Source: Bacteroidia bacterium (lineage in GTDB: Bacteria; Bacteroidota; Bacteroidia; AKYH767-A; OLB10). Taken from it: DNA of 64,000 nucleotides. Within the stretch, counting starts at the first letter, position 1, and each line of letters begins with the position of its first letter. Both the position numbers and the translations under genes were made by a program. The notes under the pieces were generated by a model. It had not been told where the DNA came from, did not search any database, and saw only the letters and a list, made by a program, of their open reading frames with translations. Positions 43,720-52,910 of this stretch are shown piece after piece. The stretch is from NCBI GenBank assembly GCA_037045145.1, contig JBAOIA010000010.1:1-64000 (forward strand), in the 5' to 3' direction.

Positions 43720-45192
43720 ATGTCCAAAGGAATACATGTTAAAAAACCTCTCGATAGTTTATTAGCCGAAGCCGAAAACAGCGAAAAAGGTTTAAAAAGA
43801 ACACTCACTGCCAATAGTCTGATTGCACTCGGCATTGGTGCTATTATTGGTGCAGGACTATTTGTGCGCACTGCTGCTGCTGCTGCAAACAATGCAGGAC
43901 CTGCTGTTACATTAGCCTTTGTTATTGCAGGTTTGGGTTGTGCTTTTGCAGGATTGTGTTATGCAGAATTTGCCAGTATGATTCCAATTGCCGGCAGTGC
44001 CTATACCTATAGTTACACAACCATGGGCGAATTTATTGCATGGATTATTGGTTGGGATCTGGTGCTTGAATACGCACTTGGTGCAGCAACAGTGAGTATT
44101 GCATGGAGCGAATACCTGAACAAATTATTGAATTATCTGGGTATGCACATTCCTTATGAATGGTGCCACTCCCCTTTTGAACATAGTTTGGATGGCGTTT
44201 ACGGCATCATGAACGTTCCTGCGCTTTTAATTTTGGTTCTTCTTTCCTTGTTATTAATCAGAGGTACTCAAGAAAGTGCTTTTGTAAATAATATTATTGT
44301 TGTTACCAAAGTTGCTATTGTTGTTCTCTTTATAGTTTTTGGCTGGCAGTTTATTAACCCGGCTAATCACACTCCATATATCCCTGCTGCAAGCACTTTT
44401 ACCGACCACATGGGTGTGCCGCATCACTATGGTGGCATACTTGGAATTCTTGGTGCTGCCGGAGTAGTGTTTTTTGCATTTATTGGTTTTGATGCAGTGA
44501 GCACTGCTGCACAGGAAGCAAAAAATCCCGGACGTGATATGCCAAAAGGAATTTTAGGTTCTTTGATTATCTGTACTATTCTTTATATTCTCTTTGCTCA
44601 TGTATTAACAGGTGTTGCCTCAGTAGATGATTTCAGAACACAAGGCAGAGAAGCTTCTGTAACTTATGCCATTCAAACCTATATGCACGGATATGACTGG
44701 CTGGCCAAATTAGTGACTGTTGCTATTCTTGCCGGATTTTCTTCTGTAATATTAGTTATGCTATTAGGACAATCACGTGTATTTTATTCTATGAGTAAAG
44801 ATGGATTGTTACCAAAAGTATTTTCAGAACTGCATCCTGTTTACCGCACACCTTATAAATCAAATTTAATTCTATTTGTTTTTGTCGGCCTTTTTGCAGC
44901 ATTTGTACCCGGTGATATTGTAGGTGATATGACAAGCATCGGAACACTGTTTGCATTTATGCTTGTTGCAGCCGGTGTAATCATTATGCGCAAAACGAAT
45001 CCCGATGCTAAACGTACATTCCGAACACCGCTGGTTCCATTGGTTCCCATCTTAGGAATTATTGTTTGTGGAGCCATGATTTTTGGTTTGGGTTGGCCAA
45101 ATTGGTCACGCCTATTAATGTGGCTGGCATTAGGCTTTGTTATTTATTTTGGATACAGTGCAAAGCACAGTAAGTTACGCAATCCGAAATAG
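43720..45192 (+). CDS. APC-family amino acid permease (CAT-like)
   Basis: A 490-residue cytoplasmic membrane transporter with about 12-14 spans. The APC signature is ALGIGAIIGAGLFVRTAAAA in the first helix and FFAFIGFDAVSTAAQEAKNPGRDMPKGI in the sixth, characteristic of the cationic-amino-acid-transporter branch (YfnA-like). Substrate probably one or more amino acids. A second, different permease follows 21 bases later. Confidence 0.9.
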   Translation: MSKGIHVKKPLDSLLAEAENSEKGLKRTLTANSLIALGIGAIIGAGLFVRTAAAAANNAGPAVTLAFVIAGLGCAFAGLCYAEFASMIPIAGSAYTYSYTTMGEFIAWIIGWDLVLEYALGAATVSIAWSEYLNKLLNYLGMHIPYEWCHSPFEHSLDGVYGIMNVPALLILVLLSLLLIRGTQESAFVNNIIVVTKVAIVVLFIVFGWQFINPANHTPYIPAASTFTDHMGVPHHYGGILGILGAAGVVFFAFIGFDAVSTAAQEAKNPGRDMPKGILGSLIICTILYILFAHVLTGVASVDDFRTQGREASVTYAIQTYMHGYDWLAKLVTVAILAGFSSVILVMLLGQSRVFYSMSKDGLLPKVFSELHPVYRTPYKSNLILFVFVGLFAAFVPGDIVGDMTSIGTLFAFMLVAAGVIIMRKTNPDAKRTFRTPLVPLVPILGIIVCGAMIFGLGWPNWSRLLMWLALGFVIYFGYSAKHSKLRNPK

Positions 45193-45213
45193 AAAAACTT
45201 TGTTGAAATATAT

Positions 45214-46668
45214 ATGCACAACGACAAACCACAGCTGCACCGCTCATTAGGACTGTGGGATGCTACCATGCTGGTTGCCGGATCAATGATTGGCTCCGGA
45301 ATTTTTATTGTCAGTGCCGACATGTCTCGGCATACCGGTTCTGCCGGATGGTTACTTTTTTTATGGTTGCTTAGTGGTGTTATTACGCTTATAGCTGCGC
45401 TCTGTTATGGCGAACTTGCAGGTATGATGCCACAAGCGGGTGGTCAGTTTGTCTATATCAGACGTGCATGGGGAAACTGCCTGGCATTTTTATATGGGTG
45501 GACAGTCTTTATGGTCATTCAAACAGGTGTTATAGCAGCTGTAGCTGTAGCATTTGCAAAATTCACTGCTGTATTCTTCCCTTATTTTAATACAGGGAAT
45601 ATTTTATTTCAATTGGGTGGAATAAGTATATCTGCTGCCCAAATGCTGGCCATATTACTCATTGTTCTGTTAACCTGGTTTAACAGTCGTGGTATTGAAG
45701 GTGGTAAAACCATTCAAAACATATTTACTTCTGCAAAGTTACTTGCCTTATTTATTCTCATTGCTGCCGGGCTTTGGGTTGGATTAAAAACCAACATCCT
45801 TACTTCGAACTTCGACAATGCCTGGAGCGTTAATTCAATGATTAAAACCGATTCGGGATGGATAGAACAACACATCAGCGGTTTTGCAATTATACTCATG
45901 CTTGGCACTGCCATTATTGGCTCATTATTCAGCAGCGATGCATGGAACAACGTTACATTTATTGCCGGTGAAATAAAAGACCCAAGCCGCAATATTCCGC
46001 GTAGCCTGATGTTAGGTACAGCAATGGTAACTTTACTCTACTGTTTAGCCAACATTGCATATCTTGCATTATTACCTTTAAAAGGAAGCATTGATGCTGC
46101 AACGGTTGCAGGGCAAGGCATTCAGTTTGCCGGTGGCGACACCGATCGTGTAGGGACAGCCGCAGCCTCTATGATTTTTGGCGACTCAAGTGTATATATC
46201 ATGGCAGCACTCATCATGATTTCTACTTTCGGATGCAACAACGGTATTATACTTAGTGGTGCCAGAGTTTATTATGCAATGGCCTTGGAAAAACTTTTTT
46301 TTAAGCAGGCAAAAAAACTCAACTCAAAAGGTGTACCTTCAATTGCCTTATGGGTACAGGCAATATGGGCAAGTCTGTTATGCCTAAGTGGCACTTATGG
46401 TGATTTACTTGACTACACTGTTTTTGCCTCACTCCTGTTTTATGTAATAACAATTTCAGGTATTTTCATTTTACGTAAACGCGAACCGGATACAGAAAGA
46501 CCTTACAAAGTATTTGGTTATCCGTTTTTGCCTGCACTCTATATCGTTTTGGCACTATCAATTTGCTCCATCTTACTTTATACCAAAACTGCCGTTGCCG
46601 GTAAGGGCTTACTTATTGTGCTGCTGGGCTTACCCATCTATTATATATTTAAAAAACGCAGTAGTTAA
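45214..46668 (+). CDS. APC-family amino acid permease (LAT-like)
   Basis: A 484-residue transporter with 12 spans. The unwound first helix is VAGSMIGSGIFIVSADMSRH, and SDAWNNVTFIAGEIKDPSRNIPRSL is typical of the L-type/SteT branch of the APC family. Together with the upstream CAT-like permease it may form an amino-acid uptake or exchange pair; the exact substrates cannot be read from sequence. Confidence 0.9.
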   Translation: MHNDKPQLHRSLGLWDATMLVAGSMIGSGIFIVSADMSRHTGSAGWLLFLWLLSGVITLIAALCYGELAGMMPQAGGQFVYIRRAWGNCLAFLYGWTVFMVIQTGVIAAVAVAFAKFTAVFFPYFNTGNILFQLGGISISAAQMLAILLIVLLTWFNSRGIEGGKTIQNIFTSAKLLALFILIAAGLWVGLKTNILTSNFDNAWSVNSMIKTDSGWIEQHISGFAIILMLGTAIIGSLFSSDAWNNVTFIAGEIKDPSRNIPRSLMLGTAMVTLLYCLANIAYLALLPLKGSIDAATVAGQGIQFAGGDTDRVGTAAASMIFGDSSVYIMAALIMISTFGCNNGIILSGARVYYAMALEKLFFKQAKKLNSKGVPSIALWVQAIWASLLCLSGTYGDLLDYTVFASLLFYVITISGIFILRKREPDTERPYKVFGYPFLPALYIVLALSICSILLYTKTAVAGKGLLIVLLGLPIYYIFKKRSS

Positions 46669-46731
46669 CTAATTGGTTTACCTATTCAAAAACTGCGTAC
46701 ATTCGTAGTTCAGAATTAAATATCAAATCAA

Positions 46732-48600
46732 ATGCAAAAAATCTATACGCTTATTACTGCATTAAGTATATCTGTTGCAGTTAATGCCCAAACACAACGT
46801 TTGGTGCTTTTTGAAGAATTTACCGGTGAAACCTGCCCGCCTTGTGCACAGATTAATCCCGGTCTCAATCAGATGCTCAATAATGAGAGCGCAAAAATTG
46901 TTTCCATCAAATATCAAAACAATATACCTTCAGCAGGTCCACGTTTTTGGCCTTATGCCCAAACTGATATCACGGCTCGTCAGAATTATTACAGTAACAA
47001 TTATTCTCCGCAAGGCATCATGGATGGAAATCAGTTCAATGATAATGCAGGTGCATTGGATCAAAACATCATTGACACCCGCTACGCCATAGCATCTCCG
47101 TTTGAAGTGAGAGTGTCGCATACATTTAATGCGGCAAACGACACCATTTATGCATCAGTAGTAGTAAAAGCCATGCAAAGCTACAGTGGCAACAATCTGG
47201 TAGCTCAAATAGGTGTTACCGAGCGTGATATTTTTGGATATACATCCCCCAATGGCGAATCGCATTATGAAGGTGTACTTCGCAAACTTTTACCCTCTGC
47301 TGCCGGAACAGCATTGCCTGCATCATGGAACACCGGTGACTCTGTAATTCTCAACTACTCTTGGTACATTACTCCGGCTGCATTATCATCTCCCGTTTAT
47401 TATCAATTATCAGTTGTGGCATTTGTGCAAAACAACACCAACAAAGAAGTGCTGCAAGCAGGTTATAGCCGCGCACAAGTACCTATGGATCCAAAAGCAG
47501 TAGCAATTTCTGCTGTTCCAGATGTCACTTGTACAGGAATGCTTACACCAACATTTACTATTGAAAACAATGGAATTACTGATATCAGTTCTCTGATAAT
47601 TCAATATCAAGTTGACAATACACCGCCACAAACCACAAACTGGTCAGGTTTGCTTCAAAGTTTCACATCAACTAACTTTACATTGCCGCCCATTCCAGTA
47701 ACTGGCGCAGGCAACCATTCACTCACACTTTCTGTAATTGTTCCTACCGGTGGCCTCACAGATAACAACATGCTCAACAATAGCAAAAAAGTGTTTTTCG
47801 GTGTTCCTGGCACATCTGTTGCCGGCAATGTTACAGAAGATTTTACTACAACCTCCTTTCCACCTGCAAACTGGATGCGTGTTGATCAATCAGGAGACAA
47901 CACCGGTTGGCTGCGATCTACAGCAAGTGCTACGGGTTCTGGTTCTGCAAAAATTGATTTTTACTCCAGCATACCCGGAAGCATTGACAACCTTTATATC
48001 TACCCTGTTGACATGAGTAATGCTACCGGTGCCACTATGACCTTTGATGTAGCACATCGTCAATACAGTGCTGCATACATTGATGCCATCAATGTACAGG
48101 TATCAACAGATTGTGGTCTGACATGGAATACCGACTGGGCAAAATCAGGTGCAGCATTGGCTACTGTTACAGGCGGACAAACAGGGGCATTTACACCTAC
48201 TACCAGCCAGTGGCGCAACGAAACAGTGAGTTTAAATCAATATGCCGGTAACAACAATGTACTTATTCGTTTCAATGCTGTGAGTGGCTATGGTAATAAT
48301 GCCTATGTTGACAATGTGAATGTTTCTATGTCAACAGGCATCAACGAAGTTTCTAATACTACTTTTGAATTGTATCCAAACCCAACAACAGGAATTGTAA
48401 CTATCAGAACTAAGACTCAATATTCTGATTATAAAATTCATTTCACTGACATCTCAGGCAAAGAGGTTTTTGTAAACACAATTGTAGAAGGTAATATTAT
48501 AAAAGCTGATTTCAGCACTTGCAGCAATGGAACATACTTTACCGAAATACAAACACCAAACAGCACCGAACGCAGTAAATTCATTTTGCTTAAAGATTAA
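46732..48600 (+). CDS. T9SS-secreted Omp28-like thioredoxin-fold protein
   Basis: A 622-residue secreted protein. A signal peptide (LITALSISVAVNAQ) is followed by an Omp28-related thioredoxin-like domain with the redox motif CPPC in FEEFTGETCPPCAQINPG (about residues 35-38). A CARDB-like beta domain (about 255-365) and a MAM/jelly-roll-like domain (about 375-535) come next. A type A T9SS sorting domain (YPNPTTGIVTIRTK ... NGTYFTEIQTPNSTERSKFIL) ends it. It may act in extracellular or periplasmic thiol chemistry. A terminator follows. Confidence 0.88.
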   Translation: MQKIYTLITALSISVAVNAQTQRLVLFEEFTGETCPPCAQINPGLNQMLNNESAKIVSIKYQNNIPSAGPRFWPYAQTDITARQNYYSNNYSPQGIMDGNQFNDNAGALDQNIIDTRYAIASPFEVRVSHTFNAANDTIYASVVVKAMQSYSGNNLVAQIGVTERDIFGYTSPNGESHYEGVLRKLLPSAAGTALPASWNTGDSVILNYSWYITPAALSSPVYYQLSVVAFVQNNTNKEVLQAGYSRAQVPMDPKAVAISAVPDVTCTGMLTPTFTIENNGITDISSLIIQYQVDNTPPQTTNWSGLLQSFTSTNFTLPPIPVTGAGNHSLTLSVIVPTGGLTDNNMLNNSKKVFFGVPGTSVAGNVTEDFTTTSFPPANWMRVDQSGDNTGWLRSTASATGSGSAKIDFYSSIPGSIDNLYIYPVDMSNATGATMTFDVAHRQYSAAYIDAINVQVSTDCGLTWNTDWAKSGAALATVTGGQTGAFTPTTSQWRNETVSLNQYAGNNNVLIRFNAVSGYGNNAYVDNVNVSMSTGINEVSNTTFELYPNPTTGIVTIRTKTQYSDYKIHFTDISGKEVFVNTIVEGNIIKADFSTCSNGTYFTEIQTPNSTERSKFILLKD

Positions 48601-48630
48601 TCATTCAGTAATAAAATTGTAATAAATACA

Positions 48631-48670
48631 TCAAAGCCATCAGTATGCTGAAATACTGATGGCTTTTTGA
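48631..48670 (+). terminator. Terminator after the Omp28-like gene
   Basis: TCAAAGCCATCAGTAT (48631-48646) pairs with ATACTGATGGCTTT (48653-48666), followed by T residues. A strong intrinsic terminator. Confidence 0.9.
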
Positions 48671-48698
48671 TTTATAGAGCTAAGAAACAAAACAACGT

Positions 48699-48731
48699 TT
48701 TGAGTTTCTTTAGCTTATCTTTTTACCTTTG
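48699..48731 (+). promoter_or_regulatory. Promoter of the deoxyhypusine-synthase-like gene
   Basis: TTTG (48699-48702), a 21-base spacer, then TACCTTTG (48724-48731), an exact fit to the Bacteroidota consensus. It makes the ATG at 48768 the start and excludes an in-frame TTG at 48729 that lies within the promoter. Confidence 0.75.
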
Positions 48732-48767
48732 CACTCTCAAAAAAATAATTTAAAATCAAACTTAGTT

Positions 48768-49742
48768 ATGTCAAAAGGACCCATATCGCAATTTATGCAG
48801 CATCACTACCGTCATTTTAATGCTGCTGCTATGATGGATGCTTCAAAAGCTTATGTTACACACCTTGCCGAAGGTGGAAAAATGATGGTAACACTAGCAG
48901 GTGCCATGAGTACGGCTGAACTCGGAATTTCACTGGCAGAAATGATTCGTCAGGATAAGGTGCATATTATATCCTGCACCGGAGCAAATCTTGAAGAAGA
49001 TATAATGAACCTTGTAGCACATAACAGCTATAAAAGAGTGCCTAACTATCGCGACCTTACTCCAGAACAAGAGCGCGATTTACTTGACAATCATTATAAC
49101 CGTGTTACAGACACATGTATTCCCGAAGAAGAAGCTTTCAGAAGATTACAAAAACATATTCATCAAATATGGAATGAAGCCGACAGTAAAGGCGAGCGTT
49201 ATTTTCCGCATGAGTACATGTACAAAATGCTTTTAAGTGGCGTATTGGAACAATACTATGAAATTGATCCAAAAAACTCATGGATGCTAGCGGCAGCACA
49301 AAAAAATATTCCAATTGTAGTTCCCGGTTGGGAAGACAGTACTATGGGAAATATTTTTGCATCGTATGTCATTAAAAATGAAATGAAAGCTACAACCATA
49401 AAAAGTGGAATTGAATATATGGTGTGGTTGAGCGAGTGGTATCGTAATAATTCCGGAGGAAAGGGCGTTGGCTTCTTTCAGATTGGTGGTGGCATTGCCG
49501 GTGATTTCCCCATTTGTGTCGTGCCCATGATGTATCAGGATTTAGAATGGCATGATGTACCGTTCTGGAGTTATTTTTGTCAAATCAGTGACAGTACAAC
49601 AAGTTATGGCTCCTATAGCGGAGCTGTGCCAAACGAAAAAATCACCTGGGGCAAATTAGACATTGACACACCAAAATTTATTGTAGAAAGTGATGCATCT
49701 ATTGTAGCGCCACTGATGTTTGCCTGGATATTAGACTGGTAA
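48768..49742 (+). CDS. Deoxyhypusine-synthase-family protein
   Basis: A 324-residue member of the deoxyhypusine synthase fold family. NAD- and polyamine-binding blocks are recognisable: TLAGAMSTAELG, SCTGANLEED, VPGWEDSTMGN, SDSTTSYGSYSGAVPNEKITWGKL and ESDASIVAPLMFA. In true deoxyhypusine synthase the catalytic lysine lies in GGGVVKHH; here the block is GGGIAGDF (residues 240-247), with Gly at the lysine position. Bacteria lack hypusine, so it may act on polyamines by another mechanism or have a different role. Confidence 0.85.
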   Translation: MSKGPISQFMQHHYRHFNAAAMMDASKAYVTHLAEGGKMMVTLAGAMSTAELGISLAEMIRQDKVHIISCTGANLEEDIMNLVAHNSYKRVPNYRDLTPEQERDLLDNHYNRVTDTCIPEEEAFRRLQKHIHQIWNEADSKGERYFPHEYMYKMLLSGVLEQYYEIDPKNSWMLAAAQKNIPIVVPGWEDSTMGNIFASYVIKNEMKATTIKSGIEYMVWLSEWYRNNSGGKGVGFFQIGGGIAGDFPICVVPMMYQDLEWHDVPFWSYFCQISDSTTSYGSYSGAVPNEKITWGKLDIDTPKFIVESDASIVAPLMFAWILDW

Positions 49743-49751
49743 AAATGTGTT

Positions 49752-50270
49752 ATGAATACAGCCGTTAAATACACCCTGGCAGGCATAGCCGCAGTTATAT
49801 TAGGATTTGTAAGCTTAGGCATTATTCATCCCGAAATTGAATATGAGTCGCGAGTGGAGATTAACGCGCCAGTAGCAAAAGCATTTGATGTTTTTATTGA
49901 CACTGCAATGATGAAACACTGGATGCCCGGGTTTGTATCATTCAAACCCTTAGAAGGTAAAATACACACAAAAGGCTCTACACAATTGTTAGTGTTAAAC
50001 CTCAACAATGAACAGTTTGAGATTACTGAAACTCTTGAAGATTACAGCTATCCGAAATTGTATAAGTTTCATGCACAAAACACGTTGCTAAATTCAACCA
50101 ACACATTGATTTTTGAAGGGGATTCTCTTCGTAGCAGCCTGACCATAAAAACAAAAGCCAGTGGCAATAACTTTATGCTACGTTCTATGTTTGTATTTAC
50201 CAAACCTATCTTTAAACAACAGCAGGACAGCACCTATTTATTACTAAAAAAAACAATCGAATCACATTGA
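49752..50270 (+). CDS. Membrane-anchored SRPBCC (polyketide-cyclase-like) protein
   Basis: A 172-residue protein with one N-terminal hydrophobic span (YTLAGIAAVILGFVSLGII) and then a START-like domain: SRVEINAPVAKAFDVFIDTAMMKHWMPGF is the classic SRPBCC opening. It probably binds a lipid or small molecule outside or at the membrane. It follows the deoxyhypusine-synthase-like gene by nine bases, so the two are probably co-transcribed. Confidence 0.78.
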   Translation: MNTAVKYTLAGIAAVILGFVSLGIIHPEIEYESRVEINAPVAKAFDVFIDTAMMKHWMPGFVSFKPLEGKIHTKGSTQLLVLNLNNEQFEITETLEDYSYPKLYKFHAQNTLLNSTNTLIFEGDSLRSSLTIKTKASGNNFMLRSMFVFTKPIFKQQQDSTYLLLKKTIESH

Positions 50271-50344
50271 GTTAAACAAAAAATCAAACAATATTAATTG
50301 TCATTAAATTATATTTTTATCAATCTATAAATTATTAGTCAGAC

Positions 50345-52012
50345 ATGTTTAGTAGAATTGCAACCTTTCTCTTTTTATTCTTGATTTCAACCTCTGTAAA
50401 TGCACAATTAGATGCCGTATTGAAATCAAACCTAAAACAACATATCAGCATATTGGCCAGTGATAAGTTTGAAGGGCGCGAACCTGGAACCAAAGGTGAG
50501 CGTTTATCTTATGAATACATAACACAACAATTTAAAAATATTGGACTTCTTCCTAAAGGCAATAAGGGTTATTTACAGTCATTTGAATTTTCTGCCGGAA
50601 CAAAAAATGGTGTTAAAAATAAATTGACAATAGCAGGAAATAATTTAAAATCAGATTCTGAATATTATGTGCTACCTTATTCTGCACATAAGTCAACTGC
50701 AGAGGGTAAATCAATAAAAATTGGAAGCGGGCTGTTATCAAAAGAGCTTGGCAGAAATGATTATGAAGGGATGACAGATTTGAAAGGCAGAATAGCAGTG
50801 ATGGATTATGCTACTCCTGAGGCTGATAATCCACACAGTAAATGGGCTGAGGCATCAGACTTACGTAAACGAATAGAAATTGCCGTATCAAAAGGCATTA
50901 GTGGATTGATTATTTATAACTCGAATGATTCCATTAATAATCCGAATAAAAATTCAGAGATAAAAATCACTCCTTTTGCAATTCCTGTTGTATTTGTAAA
51001 ATCAAATGATGTAACATTGCTAAAAAACGATCAGCAGGTAGTCATAGAAACGGATATTGAAAAAATAATGCACTCCGGTCATAATGTAATCGGATACATT
51101 GATAACCATGCAGAAAATATTATTGTAATAGGAGCACATTATGATCACTTGGGTTATGGTGGACATGAATCGCTCTACAGAGGAGAACGTGCCATTCATA
51201 ATGGTGCTGATGACAATGCAAGCGGAACATCAGCATTAATTGAGCTGGCCAGAAAATTAAAAGGATCATCATTAAACAAATACAATTACATGTTTATTGC
51301 ATTTTCAGGAGAAGAAAAAGGACTTTTGGGTTCAAACTATTTTGTTAAACACCCAACCATTGATTTGAAAAAAGTAAACTATATGTTGAATATGGATATG
51401 GTAGGCCGCTTGAAGCCCACAGACCATGTTTTACTAATTAATGGTGCCGGCACCTCTCCATCATGGGATAGTTTATTAAACAATATCAAAGTAGATTCTC
51501 TCAGAATAAAAACAACCGCATCCGGTGTAGGTCCTAGTGATCACACTTCATTTTATCTGGAAGGAATTCCTGTACTGCATTTTTTCAGTGGCACACATAG
51601 TGATTATCATAAACCCAGTGATGACGAGCCCCTGATTAATTATAATGGTATGGTTTCAATTTTTCACTTTATGAATGACCTGATTGAACAAACCAACAAT
51701 TTACCGAAGCTTGCATTTACTAAAACCAACGATTCAAATAACGAAGATGCACCACGGTTTAAAGTAACTTTAGGTGTTGTTCCTGACTATGCTTTTGAAG
51801 GTAGCGGTATGCGCATTGACGGAGTAACAGAAGGAAGACCTGCTGCTGCTGCCGGACTATTGAAAGGTGATGTGGTGATTCAGATGGGTGAAGAAAAAGT
51901 TACTGATATGATGAGCTATATGAAGGCACTAAGTAAATTCAAAAAGGGCGATACCATAAAAGTTAAAGTGGATAGAGCTAAAGAAATAGTTGAAAAAGAA
52001 GTTACCTTTTAA
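50345..52012 (+). CDS. Exported M28 aminopeptidase with PA and PDZ domains
   Basis: A 555-residue zinc peptidase. It has a signal peptide (FLFLFLISTSVNAQ), a protease-associated insertion (about 130-235) and an M28 catalytic core with metal ligands in GAHYDH (about 262-267), HNGADDNASG, SGEEKGLLGS (Glu pair), MLNMDMVG and GTHSDYH. A C-terminal PDZ domain (about 470-555, GVTEGRPAAAAGLLKGDVVIQMG) closes the protein. It probably trims peptides in the periplasm or at the surface. The following small membrane protein may be in the same transcript. Confidence 0.92.
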   Translation: MFSRIATFLFLFLISTSVNAQLDAVLKSNLKQHISILASDKFEGREPGTKGERLSYEYITQQFKNIGLLPKGNKGYLQSFEFSAGTKNGVKNKLTIAGNNLKSDSEYYVLPYSAHKSTAEGKSIKIGSGLLSKELGRNDYEGMTDLKGRIAVMDYATPEADNPHSKWAEASDLRKRIEIAVSKGISGLIIYNSNDSINNPNKNSEIKITPFAIPVVFVKSNDVTLLKNDQQVVIETDIEKIMHSGHNVIGYIDNHAENIIVIGAHYDHLGYGGHESLYRGERAIHNGADDNASGTSALIELARKLKGSSLNKYNYMFIAFSGEEKGLLGSNYFVKHPTIDLKKVNYMLNMDMVGRLKPTDHVLLINGAGTSPSWDSLLNNIKVDSLRIKTTASGVGPSDHTSFYLEGIPVLHFFSGTHSDYHKPSDDEPLINYNGMVSIFHFMNDLIEQTNNLPKLAFTKTNDSNNEDAPRFKVTLGVVPDYAFEGSGMRIDGVTEGRPAAAAGLLKGDVVIQMGEEKVTDMMSYMKALSKFKKGDTIKVKVDRAKEIVEKEVTF

Positions 52013-52026
52013 TGATTTAAAAAAGT

Positions 52027-52512
52027 ATGACACAGCGTACCATTCACTTTGAAGAAAAACAATATCTGGGATTGAATCACTACAGTCTGCTCAGAAGTAT
52101 GGTGTTGGCGCTTTTTTGCTTTGTAGCATACTATGTGACAGAAAACCGTGAAAATAATGCAGAGTTACTCTTCTTTGGTGGTGTAGCGTTTATGGTAATT
52201 TCATTGCTTTCTATGTTTATCAAACACCTGCACACACGGGTTTTTGATACTTGCATTGAGTTGGATGGGCTATGGACAATGCGCAAAGTAAAAATTGACC
52301 TAAGCACAATTGTTGAAGTTCAAAATATTCCATATAGTAATTACATCATGAATACGCCTGTTTATAATCTGCATCGAAATGGTAGTATTTACTTTTATAC
52401 TTCCGGTCGTGCTGCAATTAAAATAACTGATAAAGATGGAATGAACTATATTATCGGTACACAAAAACAGGAAGAGTTTTTAAGAATCCTGAATAGTCTT
52501 ATTCAAAAATAA
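52027..52512 (+). CDS. Two-span membrane protein with PH-like tail
   Basis: A 161-residue protein of unknown function. Two adjacent hydrophobic spans (SMVLALFCFVAYYVTE and ELLFFGGVAFMVISLLSMFI) are followed by about 95 residues of beta-rich cytoplasmic domain (IELDGLWTMRKVKIDLSTIVEVQN ... YIIGTQKQEEFLRILNSLIQ) that resembles bacterial PH-like domains. It is 14 bases downstream of the M28 peptidase. Confidence 0.6.
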   Translation: MTQRTIHFEEKQYLGLNHYSLLRSMVLALFCFVAYYVTENRENNAELLFFGGVAFMVISLLSMFIKHLHTRVFDTCIELDGLWTMRKVKIDLSTIVEVQNIPYSNYIMNTPVYNLHRNGSIYFYTSGRAAIKITDKDGMNYIIGTQKQEEFLRILNSLIQK

Positions 52513-52545
52513 AGAGGCTGCCTCAAATATTGAAACAACCTCTTT
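52511..52545. terminator. Bidirectional terminator between convergent genes
   Basis: AAAGAGGCTG (52511-52520) pairs with CAACCTCTTT (52536-52545) with one mismatch. It sits between convergent genes with A/T flanks on both sides. Confidence 0.65.
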
Positions 52546-52568
52546 CATCAACAATGTTTTGTTGTTTT

Positions 52569-52853
52569 TTACTCTTTAGGAGTATCTTTTGGCTTCTCCA
52601 TTTCAGTAGCCTTGTGAGAATCTTTTTGAGGTGACTCTTTCTTTACTGCTTTATCAGCTGGTTGCGCTGCCGGTTCAGCTTCATGTTTTGCAGGTGCAGC
52701 CTGTATTGTTGCTGGTGCATCTTGCTTTACCTCCTTCTGAGGGGTTGTGGCTTGCTCACTTTTTACAGGTTGCTCTTGTGCCTTTTTTTCGGTTTGGGCA
52801 TTGGCGCAGTATGCTGCAGCCACTACCGCTAATGTAAGAACTGTCTTTTTCAT
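52569..52853 (-). CDS. Exported low-complexity Lys/Ala/Pro/Glu-rich protein
   Basis: A 94-residue protein. A signal peptide (TVLTLAVVAAAYCANAQ) is followed by about 75 residues made mostly of Lys, Glu, Ala, Pro, Gln and Thr with no hydrophobic core, so probably an intrinsically disordered periplasmic or surface peptide. A TATATTTG -7-like box lies at 52881-52888 on the minus strand. Function unknown. Confidence 0.7.
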   Translation of the reverse strand: MKKTVLTLAVVAAAYCANAQTEKKAQEQPVKSEQATTPQKEVKQDAPATIQAAPAKHEAEPAAQPADKAVKKESPQKDSHKATEMEKPKDTPKE

Positions 52854-52910
52854 TGTAATTTGATTTTGAAGAATTTAAGACAAATATAAATGAAATTCTG
52901 ATTATTCCTA

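Noticed and set aside
43720..46668. Tandem duplication of one amino acid permease
   Set aside because: The two permeases belong to different APC branches with different signature segments, so they are not a recent duplication.
48729..48767. TTG start extending the deoxyhypusine-synthase-like protein
   Set aside because: It lies within a well-matched promoter; the ATG at 48768 fits better.
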